From JBDKGV01 sp039798005 (lineage in GTDB: Bacteria; Fibrobacterota; Fibrobacteria; UBA5070): DNA of 14,957 nt. Under the pieces are notes generated by a model. The model ran no database searches and had not been told where the DNA came from. It was given only the letters and a program-made list of their open reading frames with translations. Positions 6,062 to 13,614 of the stretch are shown one piece after another. Position 1 is the stretch's first letter. Every line of letters starts with the position of its first letter. Location: contig JBDKGV010000075.1 of NCBI GenBank assembly GCA_039798005.1, positions 1-14,957 of the forward strand, read 5' to 3'. The translations under genes were made by a program, and so were the position numbers.

Positions 6062-6511
6062 ATGGAAGCATGGGCGTGGGACAGCCACTGGACACTTGAC
6101 GTCGCCGAATTGGACACGCAGCATGACAAGGTCATGCGTTGCTGGGAGACTGTCCGCAGTCTTGCGCAGACGGATCGCCTGCAGGCATGGAAGTGCCTTG
6201 CGGAGGAGATGCGCACGCATTTCGATTTCGAGGACGATTGGATGGCTCGCAGCGGATTCGGGCACAGCCGCTACCACAAGAGGGAGCATCGATCCTTCTT
6301 GGCCGAGATGGATGCCGTGCTGGAAGATGCCCAAGCCGGCTTTCCCATCGACGACTCCACGGTCGGCGCCGTGCGGGGGTGGCTGTCAGGCCATGTGAAG
6401 GGACTGGATCGTGATTTTGCCCGTTTCCTGCAGGAACGCGAGGCGTGGGACCTGAAAAGCCAGTGGGAGCTCGAGGAATTCGAGCACCGTGCCAGTCTCG
6501 TTCAAGCCTGA
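6062..6511 (+). CDS. Bacteriohemerythrin (non-haem di-iron O2-binding protein)
   Basis: Small cytoplasmic four-helix-bundle protein, 149 residues, expected to bind O2 reversibly at a di-iron centre. All seven ligands of the family are present and well spaced: His21 (LDTQHDKVM), His53 and Glu57 (HFDFEDDW), His72 and His76 (HKREH), His111 and Asp116 (HVKGLD). The N-terminal tryptophans (WAWDSHW) are typical of bacterial members. No fused signalling domain is visible, so it is a single-domain form; the family is linked to oxygen storage, delivery or sensing in microaerobic and motile bacteria. A ribosome site is weak: no purine-rich block lies just before the ATG, and the REP-like hairpin sits close upstream. 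Residues about 125-149 (EREAWDLKSQWELEEFEH) form a charged extension past the bundle. Its link to the neighbouring flagellin is only positional. Confidence 0.9.
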   Translation: MEAWAWDSHWTLDVAELDTQHDKVMRCWETVRSLAQTDRLQAWKCLAEEMRTHFDFEDDWMARSGFGHSRYHKREHRSFLAEMDAVLEDAQAGFPIDDSTVGAVRGWLSGHVKGLDRDFARFLQEREAWDLKSQWELEEFEHRASLVQA

Positions 6512-6573
6512 TTTTTCACATGACTAGCGTCTGATTTGGGCAAAAAGGGAAGCGACGACTGCATTCTCCCCCG

Positions 6574-6600
6574 TTGCAAGTCGTTTTCGTTTCCTAGATT
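6574..6600 (+). promoter_or_regulatory. Possible promoter of the ribH-to-prepilin-peptidase operon
   Basis: TTGCAA (6574-6579), 15 bases, then TAGATT (6595-6600) resembles a sigma-70 pair with a short spacer. The same bases also read as GTTG-N18-TAGATTGG, close to the Bacteroidota pattern TTTG-N19-21-TAnnTTTG. It lies about 30 bases before the ribH start, in the only sizeable gap ahead of seven overlapping genes. An FMN riboswitch would be plausible here but its conserved core is not visible. Confidence 0.25.
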
Positions 6601-6632
6601 GGCCCACTTCCCACACAGGGGGCATTGTACTT

Positions 6633-7103
6633 ATGAAGATTGTCGAAGGTGTCTTTCAATCGCCGTCTAAGCCGGTTGCCTTGGTTGCATCCCGCTTCAA
6701 CGCGCTGGTCGTCGACCGCTTGGTCGAAGGGGCACGCGATGCCCTGCTTCGCCATGGTGTTTCGGACGAAAACATCCACGTCATCTGGGTTCCAGGTGCC
6801 TTGGAGATCGGGCCAGCCGCCCGCAAGGTCGTCGATTCCTGCAAATATTCGGCTCTGATCGCGCTGGGCTGCGTGATTCGCGGCGAGACGGCTCACTTCG
6901 AGCAGGTCGTCGGTGCATCCACCCGCATGCTGGGCGATCTTGCCTATACGGCGAACATTCCGGTGATGAATGCCGTCCTGACCACCGAAGACTTGGACCA
7001 AGCCCAGCAGCGCTCGGGCGCCAAGGCGGGCAACAAGGGCTTCGAGGCCGCCATGGGCGCCCTTGAAATGGCGGATCTCTTCCGCAAACTGGATGGCAAA
7101 TGA
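6633..7103 (+). CDS. ribH: 6,7-dimethyl-8-ribityllumazine synthase
   Basis: RibH catalyses the penultimate step of riboflavin synthesis, condensing 5-amino-6-ribitylamino-uracil with 3,4-dihydroxybutanone 4-phosphate to give lumazine, usually as a pentameric or icosahedral cytoplasmic complex. The 156-residue length is standard. Visible motifs are SRFN with Phe22, VPGALEIG with Glu58, GCVIRGETAHFE with the catalytic His88, and QQRSGAKAGNKGFEAA with the phosphate-binding Arg127. The other rib genes are not in the window, so it is separated from the usual ribD-ribE-ribBA-ribH cluster. A modest GGGGG block ten bases before the ATG may be the ribosome site. Its stop overlaps the nusB start as ATGA, a common ribH-nusB pairing in bacteria. 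Confidence 0.97.
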   Translation: MKIVEGVFQSPSKPVALVASRFNALVVDRLVEGARDALLRHGVSDENIHVIWVPGALEIGPAARKVVDSCKYSALIALGCVIRGETAHFEQVVGASTRMLGDLAYTANIPVMNAVLTTEDLDQAQQRSGAKAGNKGFEAAMGALEMADLFRKLDGK

Positions 7104-7534
7104 GTGAAGTCCGAACCGGTGCCCGCGAACTTGCGCTGCACCTGCTCTATCAGATGGATCAGCGCAAGGAGGATCTCACCCAGATCCTGCCTGAAGCCAT
7201 CGAATTCCTGCGTCCGACGGCGGAAGACCGCAATTTTGGACTGAAGCTGGTCGAAGGCGTGATCGAGCATCGCGAAGTCATCGACGAACATCTGCGCAAA
7301 GCGGCCCGCAATTGGGACCTCGAGCGCGTGGCAAGCCTGGACCGTTGCGTCCTGCGGCTGGCCGTGGCCGAATTGATGCTCATCCCGGAAAGTCCCACCC
7401 GCGTGGTGCTTGACGAGGCGATCGAGCTGGCCAAATCCTATTCCACAGAACAATCGGGACGCTTTGTGAACGGCGTTCTCGATCCCATTGCAAAGATCGT
7501 CCGTTCGGGCGGTGCCACAGGAGACGCGAAGTGA
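7100..7534 (+). CDS. nusB: Transcription antitermination factor NusB
   Basis: NusB pairs with NusE (ribosomal protein S10) on boxA RNA to suppress early termination, chiefly in rRNA operons. The 144-residue all-helical protein shows the family features: an N-terminal RTGARELALHLLYQMD, then NWDLERVASLDRCVLRLAVAELM (about 71-93), and the C-terminal VVLDEAIELAKSYSTEQSGRFVNGVLD (about 102-128). The start ATG lies within the ribH stop (ATGA, 7100-7103). The 3' end overlaps the next gene as GTGA. This is a housekeeping gene whose transcript continues into the glycosylation-type genes. Confidence 0.96.
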   Translation: MSEVRTGARELALHLLYQMDQRKEDLTQILPEAIEFLRPTAEDRNFGLKLVEGVIEHREVIDEHLRKAARNWDLERVASLDRCVLRLAVAELMLIPESPTRVVLDEAIELAKSYSTEQSGRFVNGVLDPIAKIVRSGGATGDAK

Positions 7535-10500
7535 CCTACAACCAGAAGAAATGGCTTGGTGCCGCCCTGGTGACCCTCGTGGGCATCATTGTCTATACGC
7601 TGACAATGTCTCCTACGGTGAGTTTCTGGGACTGCGGCGAATACATCTCGTCCGCTCATGTGTTGGGCGTGGGCCACCCCCCAGGTGCTCCGACCCATGC
7701 CATTCTCGGACGCGTGGCGATCCTGACCTTCGCGTGGTTTGCGGATCTCGGTGCGCGTGTCAACTTCATCTCGGTCCTTACTGCGGCGATCACGGCCGGT
7801 GCCGTGTACCTGGCGGTCGAGAAGGCCTTGTTCCTCGTGCAAAAGGGCGACAAATACGCCGCCAAGTACGAATGGACCCGCCTCTTCGGTGCCACGATCG
7901 GTGGTCTCTTGACGGTGTTCAACGACACCTTCTGGTTCTCGGCCATCGAAGCCGAAATGTATGCCCCGGCCACCATGGTCAACTTCATCTGCATCGCCCT
8001 CATGCTGTACTGGGTGGAGCTGCGCAAGACTCAGTGGGGCGATCGCATCCTGGCCTTTGTCGTATACCTCTCCTTCCTGGGCATTGGATTCACCTTGCCT
8101 TCGGTGATGTTCGTCCCGCTCTTTGCCCTCTTCATCGTGGCCATCGACGAGGAAAAGCGCAAGAGCTGGTCGCTGTACGCCGTCGGCATCCTGATCATGT
8201 CGGTGATCTACATGCCAGGCATGGCTCCTTTCATCATCATGGGCTTGGTTGCCGTGATGGTCACGCTCTGGGCGTTTCCGATCGGCGGCAACCGGGAGCA
8301 GTACAAGCTCTCCTTCGTGCTTGCCTTGATGGCTCTTCTGGGATGGTCCATCCAGGCCTACACGCCGATCCGCGCCACCTTGCGCACGATCGTCAATGAA
8401 GGCGAAGCGATGATCCGCCCCCCGGTGGTGGCCGACAAGCCCGAGACTTGGGACAACTACAAGCAGGAACGCTCCTTCTCGCACATCTTCGATCTTGAGA
8501 ACTGGACCGTGTTCCAGGACATGATCGAGCGCAAGCAGTACGGCAGCGAGAGCATGATCACACGTGCCATGCACCGTCGTGGCCAGATCCTGAACCAGCT
8601 TCTCGTGCACCAGAACATGGGATACGGCGGCTACATGGTCGCCCAGTACCTGCCGTTCAAGGTCGATGTCCCTCTCGAGCGTTTTGGCATCCGCATCCCG
8701 ACCCAGGTCGAGGCATTGGGTGTGCGCTATGCTCCGGATGAGAAGAACGTCTACCAGTCGGTGACCTCGCGGGCCGGAAACAAGCGCTTGCTTGCCTTCA
8801 TGCTTCTGCTCATCGCGCATCTGCCCATCTACTACGTGATTCGCCACACCTGGAAGAAGAATCTCCCCGTCACGCTCCTGGTCGGTGGACTCTATCTGTT
8901 CGCGGGCTTTGGCATCATGTGGTATGTGAACTTCGCCGACGGCACCAAGCCGGAGCTTTCCGACTACAGGTACTACAAGGACGAGATGCGCAAGAATCCC
9001 GGCCAGGAATTGCGCATGCCGGATCCGGTCCACATGGAAGTGCGCGTTCGTGACTACTTCTTCACACCGGGCTTCATCATGGTCGCGCTGATGTACGGCA
9101 TGGCCGCCGCGATGATGGCCCAAGACCTCAAGCGCCGCAAGGACGAGGAGAACGGCGCCAAGGGCACCGGGTTGAAGTTTGCCGCCTTCATGGTGCTGGT
9201 GGGTTCCACTCCGATCCTGGCCTGCTTCTCGAACTGGAAGGAAAAGGATCGCTCCAACAACTTCGTCGCCTATGACTACAGCTACAACCTGTTGATGAGC
9301 TGTGAGAAGGATGCCGTCCTTTTCACCAACGGCGACAATGACACCTTCCCGCTTTGGGCTCTCCAGTACGTGTACGGGATCCGCCCCGATGTGCGCTTGG
9401 TCAACCTTTCGCTCTTGAACACCGACTGGTACATCCGCCAGATGCGCGATGTCGAGCCCAAGGTGCCCATCCTGTTCTCGGACGCCGAAGTGGCCGCGCT
9501 CCAGCCCACCGGAAACGAAGACACCGCTGCCGGACTGATCAAGGTCGGCAACTACGTCATCGTGAAGGAAGGTCGCAAGCAGCGCCCCTACTACCGCGTG
9601 CAGGACATCATGACCTTGCACATCGTCGACGTGAATTCGCGCTCGAAGAACCCCAAGCCCATCAACTTCGCCGCAACTGTCGGCGATGACAACTTCCTGG
9701 GCTTGGATCCTTACGTGCAGATGCGCGGCCTGATCTATTCGCTGAAGAAGCACCAGGTCAAGGATCGCGTGGATGTCGTCGGTACCCGCGAACTGTTTGA
9801 GAAGACCTACCAGTTCCGCGGCTTGGGTGCTGATCGCGGCTGGATGGACGACGACTCCGAACGCCTGTTGACCAACTACTCCTCGATCGCGATCCAGGTG
9901 GCGATGGAAGAAGTGCCCGGCATCAAGGCGCTCCAGGATTCGGTGAAGCTTGCCAAGGATTCGAGCGCATCGCCCGAAGCCAAGGAGCGTGCCGCCGTCC
10001 TCAAGAGCGTCATCAACAAGCGCATCAACAGTGCCATGAGCCTGCTCACCCGGGTGAAGGACCTCAATCCCAAGGAATGGCGCACTCCGTACTTCACGGC
10101 GCAGTTCTTCTCGGAAGTCGGACGCAACACGCAGGCCGAGAGCACCTTGGTGGCGGCGCGCAAGCGCATGCCCAACGAGGCCCTCATCGTCCGCGCCATC
10201 GCCGACATGCATGTCAAGAACGGCCAGGCCAAGCGCGCACTGGCTCTCTACGACACCGCGCTCAAGAATCCGTACATGTCGGAAGACGGTCGCATTCTCG
10301 AAGGTCAGGCCATGACCTTGGCTGAGGTGGGCAAGTATGAGGAGGCCTTGGGCGCCGTGGAGAAGGCCGCCAAGACCAATCCCAACGACCAGCGCCTGGG
10401 CATGCTCCAGCAGATGATCCAGCAGCGGATGATGGCCGCTCGTCAGCCCATGATGCCGGGTGCTCCCGCGATGCCCTCGGGCATGCCTGGTCAGCCGGTG

Positions 10501-10560
10501 CAGCAGGCTCCCGCCCAGACTGCCGACAGCGGCAAGGGCTCGGACAGCGCGGTCAAGTGA
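7531..10560 (+). CDS. DUF2723 polytopic membrane glycosyltransferase-like protein with TPR tail
   Basis: A 1009-residue inner-membrane protein of the DUF2723 family, which I recall as CAZy GT117 and as related to protein O-mannosyltransferases. Such GT-C enzymes move a sugar from a polyprenyl-phosphate donor to an acceptor on the outer face of the membrane. Near the N-terminus are FWDCGEYISSAHVLGVGHPPGAP (about 32-54; Asp34 and Glu37 are candidate catalytic acids, HPPGAP at 49-54) and FWFSAIEAEMYAPA (about 134-147). Many hydrophobic segments follow (about 10-30, 55-100, 150-205, 215-280, 418-470, 510-530, 548-566). A soluble region begins near 570 with the family signature YSYNLL, LFTNGDNDTFPLW (597-609) and NLSLLNTDWYIRQM. 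Residues about 845-955 contain TPR-like helices, followed by a Met/Pro/Gln-rich tail. The GTG start overlaps the nusB stop, with AGGAGA seven bases ahead. The family is certain; the enzymatic activity is inference. Confidence 0.88.
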   Translation: MTYNQKKWLGAALVTLVGIIVYTLTMSPTVSFWDCGEYISSAHVLGVGHPPGAPTHAILGRVAILTFAWFADLGARVNFISVLTAAITAGAVYLAVEKALFLVQKGDKYAAKYEWTRLFGATIGGLLTVFNDTFWFSAIEAEMYAPATMVNFICIALMLYWVELRKTQWGDRILAFVVYLSFLGIGFTLPSVMFVPLFALFIVAIDEEKRKSWSLYAVGILIMSVIYMPGMAPFIIMGLVAVMVTLWAFPIGGNREQYKLSFVLALMALLGWSIQAYTPIRATLRTIVNEGEAMIRPPVVADKPETWDNYKQERSFSHIFDLENWTVFQDMIERKQYGSESMITRAMHRRGQILNQLLVHQNMGYGGYMVAQYLPFKVDVPLERFGIRIPTQVEALGVRYAPDEKNVYQSVTSRAGNKRLLAFMLLLIAHLPIYYVIRHTWKKNLPVTLLVGGLYLFAGFGIMWYVNFADGTKPELSDYRYYKDEMRKNPGQELRMPDPVHMEVRVRDYFFTPGFIMVALMYGMAAAMMAQDLKRRKDEENGAKGTGLKFAAFMVLVGSTPILACFSNWKEKDRSNNFVAYDYSYNLLMSCEKDAVLFTNGDNDTFPLWALQYVYGIRPDVRLVNLSLLNTDWYIRQMRDVEPKVPILFSDAEVAALQPTGNEDTAAGLIKVGNYVIVKEGRKQRPYYRVQDIMTLHIVDVNSRSKNPKPINFAATVGDDNFLGLDPYVQMRGLIYSLKKHQVKDRVDVVGTRELFEKTYQFRGLGADRGWMDDDSERLLTNYSSIAIQVAMEEVPGIKALQDSVKLAKDSSASPEAKERAAVLKSVINKRINSAMSLLTRVKDLNPKEWRTPYFTAQFFSEVGRNTQAESTLVAARKRMPNEALIVRAIADMHVKNGQAKRALALYDTALKNPYMSEDGRILEGQAMTLAEVGKYEEALGAVEKAAKTNPNDQRLGMLQQMIQQRMMAARQPMMPGAPAMPSGMPGQPVQQAPAQTADSGKGSDSAVK

Positions 10561-11678
10561 TCCAGGGACGCCCTCCCCGCGTCCTGCTGTTGAATTGGCG
10601 GGACCTCCGCAACCCCCTCGCGGGCGGTGCGGAGGTCCATGTCCATGAAGTGTTGCGCCGTCTCGTGGCCAAGGGCTGGGAGGCGGTTCTTTGCTGTCAT
10701 GCCGTGCCGGGACTCCCGGAGCGCGAGGTGATGGACGGGGTGGAGATCCGCCGCCAAGGGGGAGCCAACACCTTCAACTTCACGGTCTGGGCGAATCTGC
10801 GCCGATGGGTTCGCGAGGAACGCGCTGACCTTGTGATCGACAATTCCAACAAGCTGGCCTTCCTTGCGCCTTGGATCTCCCAGGTCCCGGTGGCGGGCCT
10901 GATCAATCACCTCTTCGGCAAGGTCATCTGGCAGGAAGCCGCACCGCTGGGAGCCGCCTGTGTCGCTCTCTCCGAGTGGCTGGTGCCGCATGCCTACCGC
11001 GACACCGTGATGATGGCCGTCTCGAACTCCGCCAAGGCCGAGTTCGAGGACCTGGGCATGCAGCGGGTCGTGAACGTCGGTTCGGGAGTGGAGCTGGCGG
11101 GATACCGCGTTCCCGAGGCGGGTGAACGCAAGCCTTTCCAGCTGCTCACGCTGGGGCGCATCAAGAAGTACAAGGGACTTGAGGTGATGCTTCACGCCCT
11201 CAAGACCCTTTCGCGCCGCTTCCCGGAAGTGACCTTGGTGGTGGCGGGATCGGGGGACGACATCCCTCGCCTGAAGTCCATCGCCCAAGGCTTGGGCATC
11301 GCCTCGCGTGTGGTCTTTGCGGGCAAGGTCAGCGGCGAGGAGAAGCTCAAGCTCTACCGCGAATCGTCCGTGTTCCTCAACAGCTCGATGAAGGAAGGCT
11401 ACGGCCTGACGAGCATCGAGGCCAACGCCTGCGGCACTCCGGTGGTCGCCTCCGACGTGCCGGGCCTGTGCGACAGCGTGCGCGACGGCGAGACGGGCTT
11501 CCTGTTCCCCTTCGGCGATCACGAGGCGCTCGCGGATCGGATTGGTCAGATCCTGTCAAATGAAGAATTGGCCGCAAGGCTTCAAGGACAAGCCGTGACC
11601 TGGGCGCACAAGAACAGCTGGGATGCCGTCGCGCAGGAGACGGAAACCGTACTGAACCGATTGCTGGGGCGGGTTTGA
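10557..11678 (+). CDS. Glycosyltransferase family 4 protein
   Basis: A 373-residue GT-B-fold retaining glycosyltransferase, predicted cytoplasmic or membrane-peripheral. The N-terminal acceptor domain starts with RVLLLNWRDL and the family-typical GGAEVHVHEVLRRL (about 23-36). The C-terminal donor domain shows LLTLGRIKKYKGLEVMLHAL (Arg201 and Lys206 positioned for the sugar-nucleotide phosphates), VVAGSGDD, and the E-x7-E motif EGYGLTSIEANACGTPVVAS with Glu280 and Glu288. The GTG start is embedded in the stop of the preceding gene (GTGA, 10557-10560), and no strong ribosome site is visible, so translation probably depends on coupling. In this setting it would extend or build a saccharide used by the DUF2723 protein or a related surface glycan. 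The sugar donor and acceptor cannot be read from sequence. Confidence 0.92.
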   Translation: MIQGRPPRVLLLNWRDLRNPLAGGAEVHVHEVLRRLVAKGWEAVLCCHAVPGLPEREVMDGVEIRRQGGANTFNFTVWANLRRWVREERADLVIDNSNKLAFLAPWISQVPVAGLINHLFGKVIWQEAAPLGAACVALSEWLVPHAYRDTVMMAVSNSAKAEFEDLGMQRVVNVGSGVELAGYRVPEAGERKPFQLLTLGRIKKYKGLEVMLHALKTLSRRFPEVTLVVAGSGDDIPRLKSIAQGLGIASRVVFAGKVSGEEKLKLYRESSVFLNSSMKEGYGLTSIEANACGTPVVASDVPGLCDSVRDGETGFLFPFGDHEALADRIGQILSNEELAARLQGQAVTWAHKNSWDAVAQETETVLNRLLGRV

Positions 11679-12697
11679 TGCGCACGAAGTTCCGCAAGGT
11701 CGTGGCTCCCGTGGCGCAGGTCGCTGCGACCATCCTGCTCCTGTCGTGGATCCTCTGGCGCAACGATGCCCCGCGCATCTTCTCGGCGCTCAAGCAGGCC
11801 GAACCCGTCTGGCTGGCCGGGGGAGCCTCGGTGCTGCTGGCCTCGCTCTTCCTGGGCGCCTTCCAGTGGGATCTGCTGCTCCGGCACCAAGGGGTGCGCA
11901 TCGCCTATCGCCGGCTTCTGCACGCCTACAACCTCGGGACCTTCCTGAACTTCGTGCTTCCCACCGGGGTGGGCGGGGATGTGGTGCGCGCCATCGCCGT
12001 GCATCGCGAGAGCCAGGGCGGAGCCAAGAGCTTTGCCGCAACGATCTTGGATCGCTTTGCTGGCCTTTTCACCTTGTCGATCCTCGCGTTCCTGGCCGCC
12101 ATGCTGCTTTCTTCGGGACGGCATGATCCGTTCTTCGCGCGATTGGTGTTCCTGACCGGGGCGGCCTCGTTCGCCTTCGTGGTGGCGGCGGCTCTGCTCT
12201 TTTCGCGCAGGGCCTTGGGGTGGCTTGCTCCGGTGGCGAAGTTCCTGGGGGAAGGCAAGCTTTTTGAGATGGCCAAGGGGATGCGGCAAGCCTTCTTGGA
12301 ATACCGGGCCGCTTGGCCGCTGGTTGGACAGATCGTGTCGATTTCGCTTCTCACCCAGTTCCTGCGCATCTCCGTCCACGCCTTCTGCGCCCAGGCGCTG
12401 GGCCTGAAGATCGACTTCGCGTGGTTCCTCCTCTTTGTTCCGGTGGTGGCGCTGATCTCGGTGCTTCCCATCTCGGTGGGCGGATGGGGGCTGCGCGAGG
12501 GTGTGCAGAAGACGTTCTTCGCGCTTCCGGGTGTGATGATCGGGATCACATCGAGCCAGGACGCCGCCGCAATGGGACTTGCCTTGGCCTTCCTGACAAG
12601 CGTCGTGGGCATGCTGGTGCCGGCGATCGCAAGCTTGATCGGTGGGTTGCTTCACTTCTTGGCGGGTGCGCGGGCGCACGAAAAGGGTCACGCATGA
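11678..12697 (+). CDS. Flippase-like membrane protein (LPG_synthase_TM / UPF0104 family)
   Basis: A 339-residue integral membrane protein of the lysylphosphatidylglycerol-synthase transmembrane (AglD/YbhN-like) family, without the soluble aminoacyl-transfer domain. Hydrophobic segments lie near 9-27, 44-62, 128-145, 157-176, 215-238, 246-265 and 298-328. Conserved motifs are NLGTFLNFVLPTGVGGDVVRA (about 85-105), ILDRFAGLF (about 123-131) and the loop SVGGWGLREG (266-275). Members often sit with GT2 and GT-C enzymes and are suspected of moving or organising lipid-linked sugars, which is not proven. The ATG at 11678 overlaps the previous stop by one base (TGATG) and is preferred over the TTG three bases earlier. 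The gene ends in ATGA, overlapping the GT2 start. Confidence 0.88.
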   Translation: MRTKFRKVVAPVAQVAATILLLSWILWRNDAPRIFSALKQAEPVWLAGGASVLLASLFLGAFQWDLLLRHQGVRIAYRRLLHAYNLGTFLNFVLPTGVGGDVVRAIAVHRESQGGAKSFAATILDRFAGLFTLSILAFLAAMLLSSGRHDPFFARLVFLTGAASFAFVVAAALLFSRRALGWLAPVAKFLGEGKLFEMAKGMRQAFLEYRAAWPLVGQIVSISLLTQFLRISVHAFCAQALGLKIDFAWFLLFVPVVALISVLPISVGGWGLREGVQKTFFALPGVMIGITSSQDAAAMGLALAFLTSVVGMLVPAIASLIGGLLHFLAGARAHEKGHA

Positions 12698-13614
12698 AAG
12701 TCAGTCTGGTCATTCCTGCCTACAACGAGTCGGAAAGCCTTCCCCAGCTTTTCGCCGAGATCCATGCGGCCTTGGATGTGCCGTTTCCCGAGTGGGAAGC
12801 CATCGTCATCGACGACGGCTCCAAGGACTCGACCTTCGCGGTCGTGAAGGAACATGCGGCACGGGACGGCCATATCAAGGGCATCCGGCTGCGGCGCAAT
12901 TCGGGCAAGGCCTTTGCGCTGGCCGCCGGCTTCGCCGAGGCCAAGGGCGAGTTCGTGATCACCATGGACGCCGATCTGCAGGACGACCCGCTGGAGGTGA
13001 TCGAGTTCGTTCGCCTGCTTTCCGAGGACGGCTGGGATCTGGTGTCGGGCTGGAAGCAGGTGCGCAACGACCCGCTGGAAAAGCGCCTTCCCAGCAAGCT
13101 CTACAATGCCGTGGTCTCCAAGGTCTCGGGCATCCGGTTGCACGACTTCAACTGCGGGCTCAAGGCGTATCGCCGGGAGGTCCTGCCGCACCTCAAGATG
13201 TACGGCCAGATGCACCGCTTCCTGCCGGTGATGGCGCATTGGGCCGGTTTCAAGGTGACGGAGAAGATCGTCAACCACCGTGCCCGTTCCTTCGGCGTGA
13301 GCAAGTACGGATTCAGCCGCTACTTCCACGGCTTCTTCGACCTGCTTTCGCTGACCTTCCTGAACCGTTACCTGCGTCAGCCGCTGCACCTGTTCGGTCT
13401 GGTGGGCATCGCGTGCATGGCGGTGGGAATGCTGCCCATCCTGTGGTTCTTCGTGGACTGGATCCTCACCGGGGCCTTGCACATCCGACCGCTCCTGCTG
13501 TTTGCGATGGGTGCCGAGATCATGGGCGTGCAGTTCATCTCGATGGGCCTGATCGCCGAGCTGATCCAGAGCCGTGACCGTCAGCTCGAGGTTCCGATCG
13601 CGGAGAAGGTGTGA
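12694..13614 (+). CDS. GT2 polyprenyl-phosphate sugar synthase-like protein (DPM1/GtrB type)
   Basis: A 306-residue family-2 glycosyltransferase predicted to transfer a sugar from a nucleotide donor to undecaprenyl phosphate on the cytoplasmic face, supplying a lipid-linked monosaccharide. The GT-A domain shows SLVIPAYNES, the nucleotide-binding Asp pair DDGSKDST (Asp40/Asp41), the metal-binding DADLQDDP (Asp92, Asp94) and DFNCGLKAYRREV (151-163). The RARSFGVSKYGFSRY segment precedes the membrane part and is typical of the DPM1/ArnC/GtrB branch. Two C-terminal transmembrane helices follow (about 231-256 and 266-290). The ATG at 12694 is embedded in the upstream stop. The frame is open further upstream, but only as a shadow of the flippase-like gene. 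It would be the natural donor-maker for the DUF2723 transferase in the same operon. Confidence 0.92.
   Translation: MKVSLVIPAYNESESLPQLFAEIHAALDVPFPEWEAIVIDDGSKDSTFAVVKEHAARDGHIKGIRLRRNSGKAFALAAGFAEAKGEFVITMDADLQDDPLEVIEFVRLLSEDGWDLVSGWKQVRNDPLEKRLPSKLYNAVVSKVSGIRLHDFNCGLKAYRREVLPHLKMYGQMHRFLPVMAHWAGFKVTEKIVNHRARSFGVSKYGFSRYFHGFFDLLSLTFLNRYLRQPLHLFGLVGIACMAVGMLPILWFFVDWILTGALHIRPLLLFAMGAEIMGVQFISMGLIAELIQSRDRQLEVPIAEKV

Noticed and set aside
6512..6632. FMN riboswitch ahead of ribH
   Set aside because: The conserved FMN-aptamer core and its closing stems are not visible in this 121-base gap.
7438..10212. A 924-codon open frame on the minus strand opposite the DUF2723 gene
   Set aside because: It is an antisense shadow created by GC-rich codon use; the protein is His/Asp/Gly-rich with no recognisable domain, and the plus strand has strong family motifs.
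12313..12693. Upstream extension of the GT2 frame
   Set aside because: It lies inside the flippase-like gene in another frame; the GT2 fold begins exactly at the ATG at 12694.
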